Notes: generated by a model from the sequence alone, not told the origin. 64,000 nucleotides of DNA from Daejeonella rubra (GCF_900103545.1 NZ_FNHH01000002.1:1-64000); one strand, 5' to 3'. Shown: positions 1-9,554, numbered from the stretch's first letter. A program made the numbers and translations.

Positions 1-9
1 TTAATTCCC

Positions 10-181
10 GGAGAACACCTTAATTTGCCTTTGCCCTTGTAACTATTGTAAAACACAAGTTCTATACTCTGTTTTACTTTTACAAGTCTAAAGGAGAACA
101 CCAACCAGGAGAATAAGCACACGCGACACGCCTGCGCCAGGGATGGTTTACTTTTACAAATCTAAGAGAGAACACCAACCA
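10..181. repeat. Duplicated 35-nt leader-like element
   Basis: Two direct copies of a 35-nt element lie at 73-107 and 147-181. They differ at 3 positions and are 74 nt apart. Both end in GAGAACACCAACCA. A third, shorter match (GGAGAACACC) is at 10-19. The second copy ends about 36 nt before the ATG of the following gene. The element contains a purine-rich AAGGAG or AGAGAG run, so it may be a duplicated 5' untranslated leader left by loss of tandem gene copies. This is inference; only the repeats are seen. I see no coding region in 1-211. Confidence 0.6.
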
Positions 182-217
182 ATTGGAATCATGCTATATT
201 AGAGACTGGAATTGAAT

Positions 218-1438
218 ATGGCAACAGAAAAATTAAATGATAAATTAATCCTTGTGGAAGGATTAAAGATGCAGATTGATGGTATCAGGATGATATCAAA
301 TCTTTTAAAATCTGCTATTGTCAAAGCAGTGGTATCAAACGAAATTTCCGTTACTAAAACAGCAGTATGTGCCTCCAATGTACAAATCGCGGCAAACTCG
401 ATCGTTCGTCTTGCCAGTGATATGGGAAGTATCTCAAATATTATTTCTGCAGGAGATTCTGGGAGTGATCTGCATGAACTATGCAAAAAATCTATAGATC
501 AAATAAATAAAACGGCTAAAAAGGCAGAAATAGCCTCGCAATTAGCGATGGAGGCATCCATATTTAGTTCTGAGGTGTCCTTAAATATTGTTGGATCTAG
601 TATCGAGAAAATCTCTGGTTCTATTCAGAATCTGTTGAATGTTCATTTTTCTGCTCCCGATTCTTTTTTATCTGAACTGCTGGTACATCCAATCCGAATC
701 AGGAAAGTGCCAGAGAAATTATTGGCAAAATCAGGTTTAAACCATGAATTGGAATTGAAACATAATCAGTCTCTTGTTGATTTGTGGCAGAGTGAATTAG
801 CTGTTGTGACAGAAATCAAGAATGCCGCCACATTTAGGGTGGAAAGAACAAAAGAAAGAGCTGAACTTTTCAAGCAGGTAAAACAGGATATTTTTGCTCT
901 GCAAATGAATGGAATGCTTGCACAATCTGAATTGATTGAGTGGAGTATTAAAATGAAGTCACTTTTTCATGAGATGAAAGCGATTAACAGAGACTTGAAA
1001 GTTGCTTTTGCATCTGTTAGAAACCTTTCTGAACTGGTGGTTCGAAAAAAAGCAATAAATCCTTTGATTTCAGATGAATTAATAAGCATAATCGTGCAGG
1101 CTATTCAAGATTCTGATAAGGCTGCTGCATTGTTTTCTATCGCGCTTAAATCAACATTTGCTGCCAGTCCTGATAAGCTTTTAAAGGAGTCATCAATTTT
1201 ATTTGGGTGCCTTTTTTATCTCGCTGAAACAGAAAAAAATAGCAATTGGTCAAATCTTCAGGATTTTATTGCAAATACTTCAAAGAAGTCAGAAAGTCAT
1301 TTAATCGCGGTTAATAAGGCCGGGGATTTAATTGTGGAACAACTTAAAGTTGCCAATGAGGACTTATCAAAGGCTGTAATGCTTTCAACTATTGAAGAGA
1401 GTGCTTCGCGGGCAATTCAAGCCGCTAAGGGGATTTAA
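218..1438 (+). CDS. Unrecognised helical protein, about 406 aa
   Basis: I do not recognise the family. The sequence is almost entirely predicted helix, rich in Ala, Ser, Lys and Glu, with no signal peptide, no membrane segment and no catalytic motif that I can see. Residues about 1-150 are Ser/Ala/Ile-rich, and residues 180-280 look able to form coiled coil. The reading frame can open at a TTG at 212, but the ATG at 218 two codons later is the more natural start. The gene stands alone, is preceded by duplicated leader-like elements, and ends exactly at a perfect hairpin shared with the convergent tldE. Base composition is like that of its neighbours. A structural or particle-associated role is possible from the helical character, but nothing here shows it. 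Confidence 0.7.
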   Translation: MATEKLNDKLILVEGLKMQIDGIRMISNLLKSAIVKAVVSNEISVTKTAVCASNVQIAANSIVRLASDMGSISNIISAGDSGSDLHELCKKSIDQINKTAKKAEIASQLAMEASIFSSEVSLNIVGSSIEKISGSIQNLLNVHFSAPDSFLSELLVHPIRIRKVPEKLLAKSGLNHELELKHNQSLVDLWQSELAVVTEIKNAATFRVERTKERAELFKQVKQDIFALQMNGMLAQSELIEWSIKMKSLFHEMKAINRDLKVAFASVRNLSELVVRKKAINPLISDELISIIVQAIQDSDKAAALFSIALKSTFAASPDKLLKESSILFGCLFYLAETEKNSNWSNLQDFIANTSKKSESHLIAVNKAGDLIVEQLKVANEDLSKAVMLSTIEESASRAIQAAKGI

Positions 1439-1477
1439 ATATCCCTGTGCCCGGAATATCATCAGGCACAGGGATAT
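1439..1477. terminator. Bidirectional hairpin between convergent genes
   Basis: A perfect 13-bp stem (arms 1439-1451 and 1465-1477, core CCCTGTGCC/GGCACAGGG) has a 13-nt loop. It lies between the stop of the plus-strand gene at 1438 and the stop of tldE at 1481. The flanks are A/T-rich but there is no long T-run on either strand, so it probably serves as a shared transcript end or 3' stabiliser. Confidence 0.7.
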
Positions 1478-1480
1478 AAT

Positions 1481-2815
1481 TTATACTGCGTCAGACAATG
1501 AAGAGAACGTGAAATCTCTGATCTTCATTGGTGGTATCAGTGCATTGATTCCCGATTCACCACTCACTGTTCTTTCCGGTTTGCCCAGGGCTTCCAGATT
1601 ATTCAGCATGATGATCGGACTTTCATTGAACCTGAAATTTTTCACAGGGAATTTGATCTCGCCATTTTCGATATAAAAAGTACCATCACGGGTTAATCCG
1701 GTTAGTAAGACAGTTTGTGGGTCCACACTTCGGATATACCATAGACGGGTTACCAAAATGCCCTTTTCAGTACTTTTGATAAGATCTTCCAACGATTGAT
1801 CGGTACCGGCCATGATCACTGCATCGGGAGTTGGAACGGCTTTTACACCTTTCTTTTCTGCCCAATAGCGTGAGTAGAACAGGTTTTTCATTACTCCGTT
1901 TTCAATCCAGTTGACTTTTTCCTGAGCTCTGCCGTCACCACTCCAGGTGCTTGTTGGGAGTTCAGCATTGAATGGATCTGAATAGATATTTACACGCTCA
2001 TCAACAAGTTTTTCACCAAGTTTAGTTAATCCGCCGGGTTTACTCATAAAGCTTCTTCCTTCATCCGCCTGACGGCCATCCATCCCGAAAAATAAATTTT
2101 CAAGAAGCACCAGACCTGCAGCAGGTTCAAGGATCACCGTGTATTTTCCCGGCTCGATAGCTCTGGCTGTTGCAGAACGGGCCGCTTTAAAAGCAGCTGA
2201 TTCCGATGCAGCCTTTACATCTAATTTTTTGAAATCGTTATACGATTTGGTCGCATAACCCGAACCTTTTCCATCCTCTGTACGCAGGGTCACATTGAAG
2301 CTGACACCGGTAGATGTATTGTATGCAAATAGTCCTTTAGAATTCATCATTGCCGAGTAGGAGGTGTTATTCTCCAGAAAACCGGCTGCAGTCAGATTAT
2401 TGTCTTTGGAGATCTTTAGGCTTGCCGCAACGGCATCGGCACGGTCTTTCGGACTCATATCTGCAGTCGCCTGAACAAAAGTGGCAGATTCAGGATAGGT
2501 CTGCGGTCCCATAAATGAAACAAATTCCGGATTTTCCGGTGCCAGCATTGCGAGCTCTTCTGCGCGCTGAACTACTTTACGAAGAGATTCATCATCATAT
2601 TCATTGATGGTTGCAACTCCCATTTTTTTGCCGAAGGCAGATGATACCACCAGACTATTGGAGCTTACTCCACCACTGGTTGAAACCGAATTTCGGGCAT
2701 ATCTTATATTTCCTGCATCAGAACCACTGAGATTTACCTCACATTCATCTGCTTTGGAATAACTCAGTACTTTCTTTAAAAGTGCCTGAGCCTGTTCTTT
2801 ACTTAGTATTGACAT
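1481..2815 (-). CDS. TldE/PmbA family protein
   Basis: 444 aa, the length expected of PmbA/TldE, the non-zinc partner of TldD. In E. coli the TldD-TldE heterodimer is a metalloprotease that trims unfolded peptides (microcin B17 maturation, CcdA degradation). Visible family features are an N-terminal helical segment, a central region with the SARAIEPGKYTVILEP stretch, and a C-terminal block ending in FRFNESPIIMLNNLEALG and the PPMKIRDFTFSSLSDAV tail, nearly identical to the tail of the second TldE at 11229-12545. There is no HExxxH, as expected for TldE, and no signal peptide. The gene lies 10 nt downstream of a tldD and is surely co-transcribed with it. The pair appears to be a duplicate of the tldD-tldE unit at 11229-14183. 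Confidence 0.9.
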   Translation of the reverse strand: MSILSKEQAQALLKKVLSYSKADECEVNLSGSDAGNIRYARNSVSTSGGVSSNSLVVSSAFGKKMGVATINEYDDESLRKVVQRAEELAMLAPENPEFVSFMGPQTYPESATFVQATADMSPKDRADAVAASLKISKDNNLTAAGFLENNTSYSAMMNSKGLFAYNTSTGVSFNVTLRTEDGKGSGYATKSYNDFKKLDVKAASESAAFKAARSATARAIEPGKYTVILEPAAGLVLLENLFFGMDGRQADEGRSFMSKPGGLTKLGEKLVDERVNIYSDPFNAELPTSTWSGDGRAQEKVNWIENGVMKNLFYSRYWAEKKGVKAVPTPDAVIMAGTDQSLEDLIKSTEKGILVTRLWYIRSVDPQTVLLTGLTRDGTFYIENGEIKFPVKNFRFNESPIIMLNNLEALGKPERTVSGESGINALIPPMKIRDFTFSSLSDAV

Positions 2816-2825
2816 GGTCTTATCC

Positions 2826-4460
2826 TCAGATTTTTCTAGCTGTATTGATTACATTAACTCCATTAAAACGGGTAGTAGCACATCCGTGTGAAACTGCACT
2901 GGATTGTGCCGGCTGACCTTTGCCATCAAAGAATGATCCACCCAAACGATAATCGCTTTCATCACACATATCGCTGCATGCATTCCAGAATTCCTGTGTA
3001 TTTGCTTGATAGGCAACATCTTTCAGCATTCCTGCAATTTTTCCTTCTTTGATCTCATAATATAGCTGACCACCGAATTGGAAATTATAACGCTGCTGGT
3101 CGATCGAGAATGATCCGTCACCAATGATATAAATTCCCTTTTCAACATTTTTGATCAGGTCATCAATGCTTTTCTTTTGCTTTCCCGGTAACAGGGATAC
3201 ATTTGGCATCCGCTGAAACTGAACACTGCTCCAGTTATCTGCATAGCAACAACCCTGTGATTCATTCAGCCCAACAATATGTGCCTGATCGCGGATAGCC
3301 TGGTAATTGACCAGAACACCATCCTTAATAATATCCCATTTCTTTGTTCCAACACCTTCATCATCATAACCTACGGCACCAAGAGATCCTGGTTGTGTTT
3401 TATCACCTACGATATTCACCAGTTCACTTCCGTATTTAAAGTTTTTAGACTGCCATTTATCCAGGGTCAGGAAGCTTGTTCCGGCAAAATTAGCTTCATA
3501 GCCTAATACCCTGTCCAATTCAGTTGGGTGACCGCTTGACTCATGAATGGTTAACCAAAGGTGTGAAGGATCTAATACAAGGTCGTATTTTCCGGCTTCA
3601 ACAGATTTGGCAGTTATTTTTTGGCCGACCTGGGTAGCTGCAGCTTTCGCATCTTCCAGCATATCATATCTTCCTTTATAGAGGGTAGTAACTCCCTGAA
3701 TCTTATCCTGCGGGCGGGCTTCCAGGTATTCATATCCCATGCCCATTGGTGCGCTGAGGGAATTCCGGGTTTCGAATTTTCCGGTCTTGGCATCGATCTT
3801 AGTTAAGAAGAACGTTGGCCAGATGCGGTGAATGTCCTGGTCGATATAGGAACCGTCTGTAGAGGCAAAGTATTTTTGTTCATTGACAAGAAACAGTATC
3901 GAGTTGGCATAGTTTGCACCGCCTTTCAGCGCAGCATCATTCACCGAAAGAAGAAGATCAACTTTTTCTTTCATCGGTACTTCAAATGCATTTTTCTCGA
4001 TCGGTGCTTTCCAGCTTACTTCTCCATATCCTTTTTGAGGCGCCAGCTGAACGGGTTCTGTAAGCAGACGTGAATTTTCTTTGGCTATAGCTACAGCCAG
4101 TTCAGCTGCTTTTGCAATACTGTCATTGTCCATCTTGTCGGTAGCAGCAAAGCCCCAGCTTCCGTTAGCGATCACGCGGATCCCCATACCATAGGATTCG
4201 GTATTGACTATGTTCTGCACCTTGTCTTCACGGGTAACCACGAACTGATTCAGGTAACGCCCAATGCGTACATCTGTGTAAGTTGCTCCTCTGGAACGTG
4301 CAGCATTCAAAGCTACATCCGACATCCGTTTTTTAAGAGCCGGATCGATCCTGTCGAGAGCAGCATCCAGCGGAACTGAATTACCCCAGACAGGAATGGA
4401 CGGAAGCATGGCTGCAGCAGCACCCAGTCCCGTTAGGTGAACAAAATCTCTTCTTTTCAT
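2826..4460 (-). CDS. TldD family metalloprotease with Tat-like N-terminus
   Basis: 544 aa. The zinc motif HESSGH (H306, E307, H311) is intact. The N-terminus MKRRDFVHLTGLGAAAAMLP is a twin-arginine-type signal (RRDF followed by a hydrophobic stretch), suggesting export of the folded protein. E. coli TldD is cytosolic and has no such extension. The C-terminal DGKGQPAQSSAVSHGC block aligns with the glycine-rich end of TldD, but the Cys zinc ligand known from E. coli TldD is not at the equivalent place; a His and C527 lie about a dozen residues further on and could replace it (inference). It is first gene of a two-gene operon with tldE. The 264 nt upstream, to the end of rtcB, hold no gene and must carry its promoter. 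Two further paralogs of identical length lie at 9555-11189 and 12549-14183. Confidence 0.9.
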   Translation of the reverse strand: MKRRDFVHLTGLGAAAAMLPSIPVWGNSVPLDAALDRIDPALKKRMSDVALNAARSRGATYTDVRIGRYLNQFVVTREDKVQNIVNTESYGMGIRVIANGSWGFAATDKMDNDSIAKAAELAVAIAKENSRLLTEPVQLAPQKGYGEVSWKAPIEKNAFEVPMKEKVDLLLSVNDAALKGGANYANSILFLVNEQKYFASTDGSYIDQDIHRIWPTFFLTKIDAKTGKFETRNSLSAPMGMGYEYLEARPQDKIQGVTTLYKGRYDMLEDAKAAATQVGQKITAKSVEAGKYDLVLDPSHLWLTIHESSGHPTELDRVLGYEANFAGTSFLTLDKWQSKNFKYGSELVNIVGDKTQPGSLGAVGYDDEGVGTKKWDIIKDGVLVNYQAIRDQAHIVGLNESQGCCYADNWSSVQFQRMPNVSLLPGKQKKSIDDLIKNVEKGIYIIGDGSFSIDQQRYNFQFGGQLYYEIKEGKIAGMLKDVAYQANTQEFWNACSDMCDESDYRLGGSFFDGKGQPAQSSAVSHGCATTRFNGVNVINTARKI

Positions 4461-4724
4461 TTATTTTTTGGTTAGTTTTTTCCTTGGTTAATGTGGTCAG
4501 CAAAAATTTCACTTAGATACTTTTACGGTTTTTGACAGGCCTTTGAGCTGAAACAAATTAAATATATAAATAATTTATTTTTCAATTAAGAGAAACCTCC
4601 TTTTAAATTTCATGCTATTCTTAAGACGCAGGCGGAACCAGAATGTTACGATCTCTGATTTAGAAATAAGTGAATAAAGAGCATGAAAAGAGTATCAAAT
4701 AGGGGTCGGAAGCATTATCTTCTT

Positions 4725-6170
4725 TTAGCCTTTGATAACAGCCAAAGGCCTTAGTTTCGCTACTTTCTTTGCTATCCCGGCTTGTTGAACTGTCTCAACT
4801 ACCAGATCAACATCTTTATAAGCAATGGGTGCCTCTTCGGCTAAGCCGCGAAAAGATCCCGACTGTATGTGTATGCCCTGATCCTGTAATTTCTTCTTTA
4901 ATTGTACAGCTTCCACTTGTTTCTTTGCCGCAGTTCTGGATAATCTCCTGCCGGCACCATGACAGCATGAGCCGAAGGTCAGATCCTCGCTGCCCCTTGT
5001 ACCAGCCAGAACATATGAATTGGTACCCATGCTTCCTGGAATTAAAACCGGCTGGCCCGTTTGAAGGAAATGGGCAGGTATTTCCTTGTTCCCTGGTCCG
5101 AAGGCCCGGGTTGCTCCTTTCCTGTGAACGATCACTTTTTGAATTTTAGAATCTATATGATGTTCTTCAATTTTTGCAATATTATGTGCTACATCATATA
5201 AAAGATCAAGTTTCCCGCCGTTTTCTCCAAATACCTTATTCCATGCTTTTCTAATTTCCCAGGTAATAACCTCCCGGTTACACCAGGCAAAATTCGCTGC
5301 TGCACACATGGCTTTATAATACTCCTGACCCTCTTTTGAGTCGAATGGGACACAGGCCAGTTCCCTGTCGGGACTCTTCAACCCATAGCGGCTCATGGCA
5401 GTCTGCATGATCCGGATATAGTCGGTAGCAACCTGATGACCTAGTCCGCGTGAACCGGTATGGATCAAAATGACTATCTGTCCTTTCTGTAATTGAAATA
5501 CCCGGGCTGTTTCTTCGTCATAAATTTCTTCAACCCTGTCGACTTCCACGAAATGATTTCCAGCTCCAATTGTTCCCAGTTGTGCGAAGCCTCTCTGGAA
5601 TGCATGCTCAGACACATATTGCGGATCTGCAAAGTCGAGAACTCCGCCAGATTCAATATTCTGAAGGTCTTTCCTATCGCCGTAGCCATTTTCTACCGCC
5701 CATAAAGCCCCTTTCTTTAAAACCTGGGTAAGTTGTTCCCTGTCTAAAGTTAGCTGGCCACCTTTTCCAATGCCGGAAGGCACTTCTTTGTAGAGTTCAA
5801 CTGACAGCTCTTCAAGCTGAGCGCTGATTTGTTTTTCATGTAATTGACTTCGTAAAAGCCTGACTCCGCAATTGATATCATAACCTATCCCACCAGGAGA
5901 AATTACACCGTCAGGCCATCTCATAGCAGCAATACCTCCGATCGGGAACCCATATCCCTGATGTACGTCCGGCATCACCATAGCAGCTTTCATAATTCCG
6001 GGTAGCATGCTAACATGGATCAGTTGTTCTATGGAATTATCATTAAGAATTGCATCGATCATTTCCTCCAGAGCATAGATTTGGGCAGGAACTAACATTC
6101 CGGGCCTTGTTCCCATTGGTATTTCCCATAAATAAGGCATTAGCTTCTTTAAATCTGTTCTGCTGATCAT
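4725..6170 (-). CDS. rtcB: RNA-splicing ligase RtcB
   Basis: 481 aa, the full length of RtcB, which joins RNA 2',3'-cyclic-phosphate or 3'-phosphate ends to 5'-OH ends using GTP and Mn2+. Visible motifs include GGIGYDINCGVRLL near residue 95 (metal-binding Asp and Cys), GAGNHFVEVD, IHTGSRGLGHQ, HRKGATRAFGPG, GSMGTNSYVLAG and SCCHGAGRRLSR. H404 in the last motif is the residue that is guanylylated in characterised RtcB. The ATG at 6170 gives the standard N-terminus. The archease gene lies 20 nt upstream on the same strand, so the ligase and its turnover factor are almost certainly co-transcribed. In bacteria the pair usually acts in RNA repair rather than tRNA splicing. No rtcR or rtcA is present. 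Confidence 0.96.
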   Translation of the reverse strand: MISRTDLKKLMPYLWEIPMGTRPGMLVPAQIYALEEMIDAILNDNSIEQLIHVSMLPGIMKAAMVMPDVHQGYGFPIGGIAAMRWPDGVISPGGIGYDINCGVRLLRSQLHEKQISAQLEELSVELYKEVPSGIGKGGQLTLDREQLTQVLKKGALWAVENGYGDRKDLQNIESGGVLDFADPQYVSEHAFQRGFAQLGTIGAGNHFVEVDRVEEIYDEETARVFQLQKGQIVILIHTGSRGLGHQVATDYIRIMQTAMSRYGLKSPDRELACVPFDSKEGQEYYKAMCAAANFAWCNREVITWEIRKAWNKVFGENGGKLDLLYDVAHNIAKIEEHHIDSKIQKVIVHRKGATRAFGPGNKEIPAHFLQTGQPVLIPGSMGTNSYVLAGTRGSEDLTFGSCCHGAGRRLSRTAAKKQVEAVQLKKKLQDQGIHIQSGSFRGLAEEAPIAYKDVDLVVETVQQAGIAKKVAKLRPLAVIKG

Positions 6171-6190
6171 ATTTTTTGAGTAAAGAGGAC

Positions 6191-6607
6191 TTAAATATCA
6201 AATACGATGCTGGTTTGCCATTTCCCATCAGGCCTTTTTTCAACTTTGGCCATATGATAGGTTACAGCTTTCACATCATCATCGAAAGATTCTACAGGAA
6301 TTCCATAAATGCAGGCTTTTATGTAAGAGGTTTTTAAATCGAGGATCTTTAAACCAGAGTATATCCTCCTTTTTTCATGGCTTTCGGTCAATATGTCTGA
6401 AAGGAAATCGATTAGTAGGCAGGTTTGATCTGGAGCACCGACTTCAATTTCAAATTTTTCGTTTTTTGTGATATTAACTTCCGGGATATCAGCTTTAAGA
6501 ATGCGATTCATCCCATCCAAAGCACCTTCAAAGAGCTCTTCCATGGTGTCAGCTTTAACCAGAATCTGTACATCTGCTGTATGCGATTCATGTGTGATCG
6601 TTTTCAT
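6191..6607 (-). CDS. Archease, RtcB cofactor
   Basis: 138 aa, the usual archease length. Archease speeds RtcB guanylylation and allows multiple turnovers. Features seen are the N-terminal HESHTADVQILVKADTMEELF segment with a conserved Asp, the GAPDQTCLLIDFLSDILT helix, and a C-terminal VTYHMAKVEK followed by an acidic FDI end. The frame is open for another 49 codons upstream, but that stretch lacks archease similarity and would overlap the divergent CapA-like gene, so the ATG at 6607 is chosen. It is the first gene of the archease-rtcB pair; 76 nt separate its start from the divergent gene at 6684, and that gap must hold both promoters. Confidence 0.93.
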   Translation of the reverse strand: MKTITHESHTADVQILVKADTMEELFEGALDGMNRILKADIPEVNITKNEKFEIEVGAPDQTCLLIDFLSDILTESHEKRRIYSGLKILDLKTSYIKACIYGIPVESFDDDVKAVTYHMAKVEKRPDGKWQTSIVFDI

Positions 6608-6683
6608 TTGAGGATAACTCTTTTGTATATGGAACAATCCTTCGGAATTTCTGTTTTTATACAGGACCTCAAATACTATTAAT

Positions 6684-7664
6684 ATGCCAAATAGTTGTAT
6701 GATAAGACTCATGGGGGATGTAATGATTGGAAGATCGGTGAACCGGAATATCATTGAGTATGGCTATGATCATCCATGGGGAAATGTTTTGTCTTACCTG
6801 AAAAATCCGGGAATTAACATCATTAACCTGGAAGCAGCCCTGACAAGCAGTGAAAAAAAGGTAGCTAAAGTTTATAATTTCAAGGCGGAACCGGATCACG
6901 TTAAAACCCTGAGCAGTGCTCGTATTCATGTGGCAAATATTGCGAATAACCACATTCTTGATTATTCAGAAGAAGGTTTATTGGAAACGATCAGGGTGCT
7001 GGACCGTTTCGGAATACTACATGCCGGAGCAGGAAAAAATATTAAAGAAGCAAGAAAGCCTGCTATTTTAGAGTGCAATGGTGTAAAGATTGGACTATTA
7101 GGCTGTACTGATAATGAACCCGGGTGGAAATCGAACCGGCATCCCGGGATTAATTATGTTGAAGTCGGGGATCTGTCTGACCTGAAAAAAGATATCAATT
7201 CTCTTCGTCCTAAGGTGGATATTCTAATCCTCTCTGCCCATTTCGGACCCAATATGGTGGAAAGGCCTGGTAAGGATATCATTGAATTCAATCATCAGTT
7301 AATTGATCTCGGTGTAGACATTATTCACGGTCATAGTGCGCATATATTTCAGGGAATAGAGCTTTATCACAGGAAACTGATCTTATATGATACCGGCGAT
7401 TTTATCGATGATTATTATGTTGATCCTGAATTGAGGAATAATCGGTCTTTCCTTTTCGAAATTACAATTACTGATAAAAGGGTAGTCGGATTGAAGATTT
7501 TACCTGTTCTGATAGAGAATATGCAGGTGAACTTTGCGGATAAAGAAATTTCAAAATGGTCGATTGCGCGGATGCAGTATTTGTCTGAACGTTTCGGGAC
7601 AAAAATCAGCGATAGCGGTGATTTGAAGGTTTCTGAATTTCATCCTGGTTTGGGATCTGAATAA
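6684..7664 (+). CDS. CapA-family (PGA_cap) metallophosphoesterase-like protein
   Basis: 326 aa. The sequence follows the poly-gamma-glutamate CapA fold of calcineurin-like enzymes: GDVMIGR near residue 11, INLEAALTS, ANNHILDYSEEGL, HFGPN near 180, GHSAHIFQGIE near 220, and YDTGDF. These carry the Asp, Asn and His residues expected to bind two metals. There is no signal peptide or membrane anchor, unlike CapA of capsule operons, and no capBC partner is nearby, so capsule synthesis is not implied. PolX follows after 28 nt on the same strand and is probably co-transcribed. The substrate is unknown. The start at 6684 gives a compact N-terminus; a second ATG 15 nt later is also possible. Confidence 0.85.
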   Translation: MPNSCMIRLMGDVMIGRSVNRNIIEYGYDHPWGNVLSYLKNPGINIINLEAALTSSEKKVAKVYNFKAEPDHVKTLSSARIHVANIANNHILDYSEEGLLETIRVLDRFGILHAGAGKNIKEARKPAILECNGVKIGLLGCTDNEPGWKSNRHPGINYVEVGDLSDLKKDINSLRPKVDILILSAHFGPNMVERPGKDIIEFNHQLIDLGVDIIHGHSAHIFQGIELYHRKLILYDTGDFIDDYYVDPELRNNRSFLFEITITDKRVVGLKILPVLIENMQVNFADKEISKWSIARMQYLSERFGTKISDSGDLKVSEFHPGLGSE

Positions 7665-7692
7665 ATATTAATTACACATAAATTCTTATTCT

Positions 7693-9462
7693 ATGCACAC
7701 GATAAACAAAGAGCTTGCCCGAATCTTTGAAGATATGGGCTCTATCTATGAGTTTTTAGGGGAGGAAAACCGCTTCCGGTCAATAGCTTATCATAATGCT
7801 GCTGCAGTGCTGAATGATTTGAATAAGGATATTCAAAGTTTTATTCATGATGGAGAGTTTGAAAAAGTACATGGGATTGGTGAAAGTATCGAAGAAAAAA
7901 TACTGGAGTATTTAAAAACCAGGACGATGAAAAAGTACGAAGAGCTAAAAAAGGCTGTTCCATATGATTTTATCGATCTGATGAAGGTTCAGGGCCTGGG
8001 TCCCGAAACCTTAAAGTATTTACATGATGAATTGAATGTAAGTTCCAAAAAGGATTTGATAAAAGTCCTTGAAGATGGAAGTGTTATGAAATTGAAAGGA
8101 TTTAAAGAAAAGAAGGTCAAAAATATTCTGGAAGCATTGAACCTTCAGAAGAGCTACGAACAAAGAGTCACGCTTTGGGCTGCTCTTGATCTGGCGGAAA
8201 CGATCATTGGAAGGTTAAAAAAAATACCGGAGATCCTCAGAGTGGATACTGCGGGGAGTGTGCGGAGAGGAAGGGAAACAATTGGCGACATCGATATTTT
8301 GATAGCTGCAAAAGTGCAGGATAGAAAAATGATCATATCTCAATTCACAAAAATGGAGGATGTCAGTAAAGTTCTGGCTGAAGGTGAGACCAAGGCCAGC
8401 ATTTATCTGGAACATTTTAACAGACAGGTTGACCTGAGAATTGTTGCCGAAGACGAATGGGGAGCGGCATTACAATATTTTACCGGATCAAAAGCTCACA
8501 ATATTCATCTCAGGAAAATAGCCATTGATAAAGGTTTGAAGATCAACGAGTATGGCCTTTTTATGGTTGGATCAGACAAGAAAATAGCAGGAGAAACTGA
8601 AGAGGGAATCTATGAAAAATTAGGACTGACATGGATGCCACCTGAAATGCGGGAAGACAGTGGAGAGATAGAACTTTCAGCATCCGGGAAGATTCCTGAG
8701 CTGATCAGCCTGAAGGATATCAAGGGTGATATGCATACTCATTCCAAATGGTCTGACGGTACTTTTTCTCTTGATGAGATCGCTGAATATGCAGCAAAAA
8801 ACTTAGGATATGAATATCTGGTGATCACGGATCATTCAAAAACAGAAATTATTGCCGGCGGATTGGATGAATCTGAGTTTGAAAAGCAAATTCAGGAGAT
8901 CCGGGAAATTAATAAAAAACAGAAGAATGATCTTCTTAAAACAGGTGCAGAAGTAGATATTCTGGCCGATGGGACATTGGATCTTTCAGATGAATTACTT
9001 CAAAAACTGGATTGGGTGGTAGCAGCTATACATACACAGTTTAACAGGGATAATACAGAACGCATCATCCGGGCTTGTGAGAGCCCTTTTGTCCATGCCA
9101 TTGCTCATCCAAGCGGAAGGTTACTGGGGATCAGGGAACCATATGATGTAGATATGGAAAGGGTAATTAAAGCAGCTGCATCAACAGGCACCGCACTGGA
9201 AATAAATGCCCATGCATTGCGAATGGATCTGGATAGTAAGTGGGCCAGAATTGCCCGTGATAAAGGAGTAAAATTGGTTATTGGTACGGATGCTCATAAT
9301 AACGATAACTATGGCTATATGAAATTGGGCGTGTTAACTGCCCGCCGGGCATGGTGTAAAGCCGAAGATATTCTCAACACCAGATCATGGGCAGGAATAG
9401 TCGATTTTAAAAATGCAAAATTGAAAAGGCGTAAAAAAGTAAGAGAGTTGATAAAAGTTTAA
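7693..9462 (+). CDS. polX: PolX-type DNA polymerase/3'-5' exonuclease
   Basis: 589 aa, typical of bacterial PolX. Domain order is an N-terminal helix-hairpin-helix 8-kDa-like region with KVHGIGESIEEKI and VQGLGPETLKYL (residues about 1-130), a polymerase-beta palm with AGSVRRGRETIGDIDILI (near 190-210, the GS and DxD motifs), and a C-terminal PHP domain starting at GDMHTHSKWSDGTFS (near residue 350) with H-x-H and later HPSGR and GTDAH metal ligands. The family does gap-filling synthesis in base excision repair, and the PHP domain supplies Mn2+-dependent exonuclease and AP-endonuclease activity. All three parts are present and full length. The end is 92 nt from the convergent tldD. Confidence 0.95.
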   Translation: MHTINKELARIFEDMGSIYEFLGEENRFRSIAYHNAAAVLNDLNKDIQSFIHDGEFEKVHGIGESIEEKILEYLKTRTMKKYEELKKAVPYDFIDLMKVQGLGPETLKYLHDELNVSSKKDLIKVLEDGSVMKLKGFKEKKVKNILEALNLQKSYEQRVTLWAALDLAETIIGRLKKIPEILRVDTAGSVRRGRETIGDIDILIAAKVQDRKMIISQFTKMEDVSKVLAEGETKASIYLEHFNRQVDLRIVAEDEWGAALQYFTGSKAHNIHLRKIAIDKGLKINEYGLFMVGSDKKIAGETEEGIYEKLGLTWMPPEMREDSGEIELSASGKIPELISLKDIKGDMHTHSKWSDGTFSLDEIAEYAAKNLGYEYLVITDHSKTEIIAGGLDESEFEKQIQEIREINKKQKNDLLKTGAEVDILADGTLDLSDELLQKLDWVVAAIHTQFNRDNTERIIRACESPFVHAIAHPSGRLLGIREPYDVDMERVIKAAASTGTALEINAHALRMDLDSKWARIARDKGVKLVIGTDAHNNDNYGYMKLGVLTARRAWCKAEDILNTRSWAGIVDFKNAKLKRRKKVRELIKV

Positions 9463-9498
9463 TGATAGTAGGAATTAGTTTAGAGTCTGATTTTAATC

Positions 9499-9536
9499 AA
9501 AAAAATACCGGCAAAGTATGTAAGCTTTGCCGGTAT
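9499..9536 (-). terminator. Intrinsic terminator of the MoxR-TldD operon
   Basis: A perfect 12-bp stem (arms 9505-9516 and 9525-9536, core CCGGCAAAG/CTTTGCCGG) with an 8-nt loop is followed on the minus strand by seven T residues (9505-9499). It lies 18 nt past the stop of the tldD at 9555-11189. The plus strand has no T-run, so it acts mainly on leftward transcription, although PolX mRNA may also end in this stem. Confidence 0.9.
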
Positions 9537-9554
9537 CAAATGATTCTGTCTGAA

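Noticed and set aside
73..181. CRISPR array
   Set aside because: Only two full copies with a 39-nt spacer and three mismatches, with no cas genes; better seen as a leader duplication.
218..1438. R-body or contractile-injection accessory protein
   Set aside because: The helical Ala/Ser-rich character brought this to mind, but no specific motif or neighbour supports it.
6608..6754. 49-residue extension of archease
   Set aside because: It overlaps the divergent CapA-like gene and the first archease residues match from the ATG at 6607.
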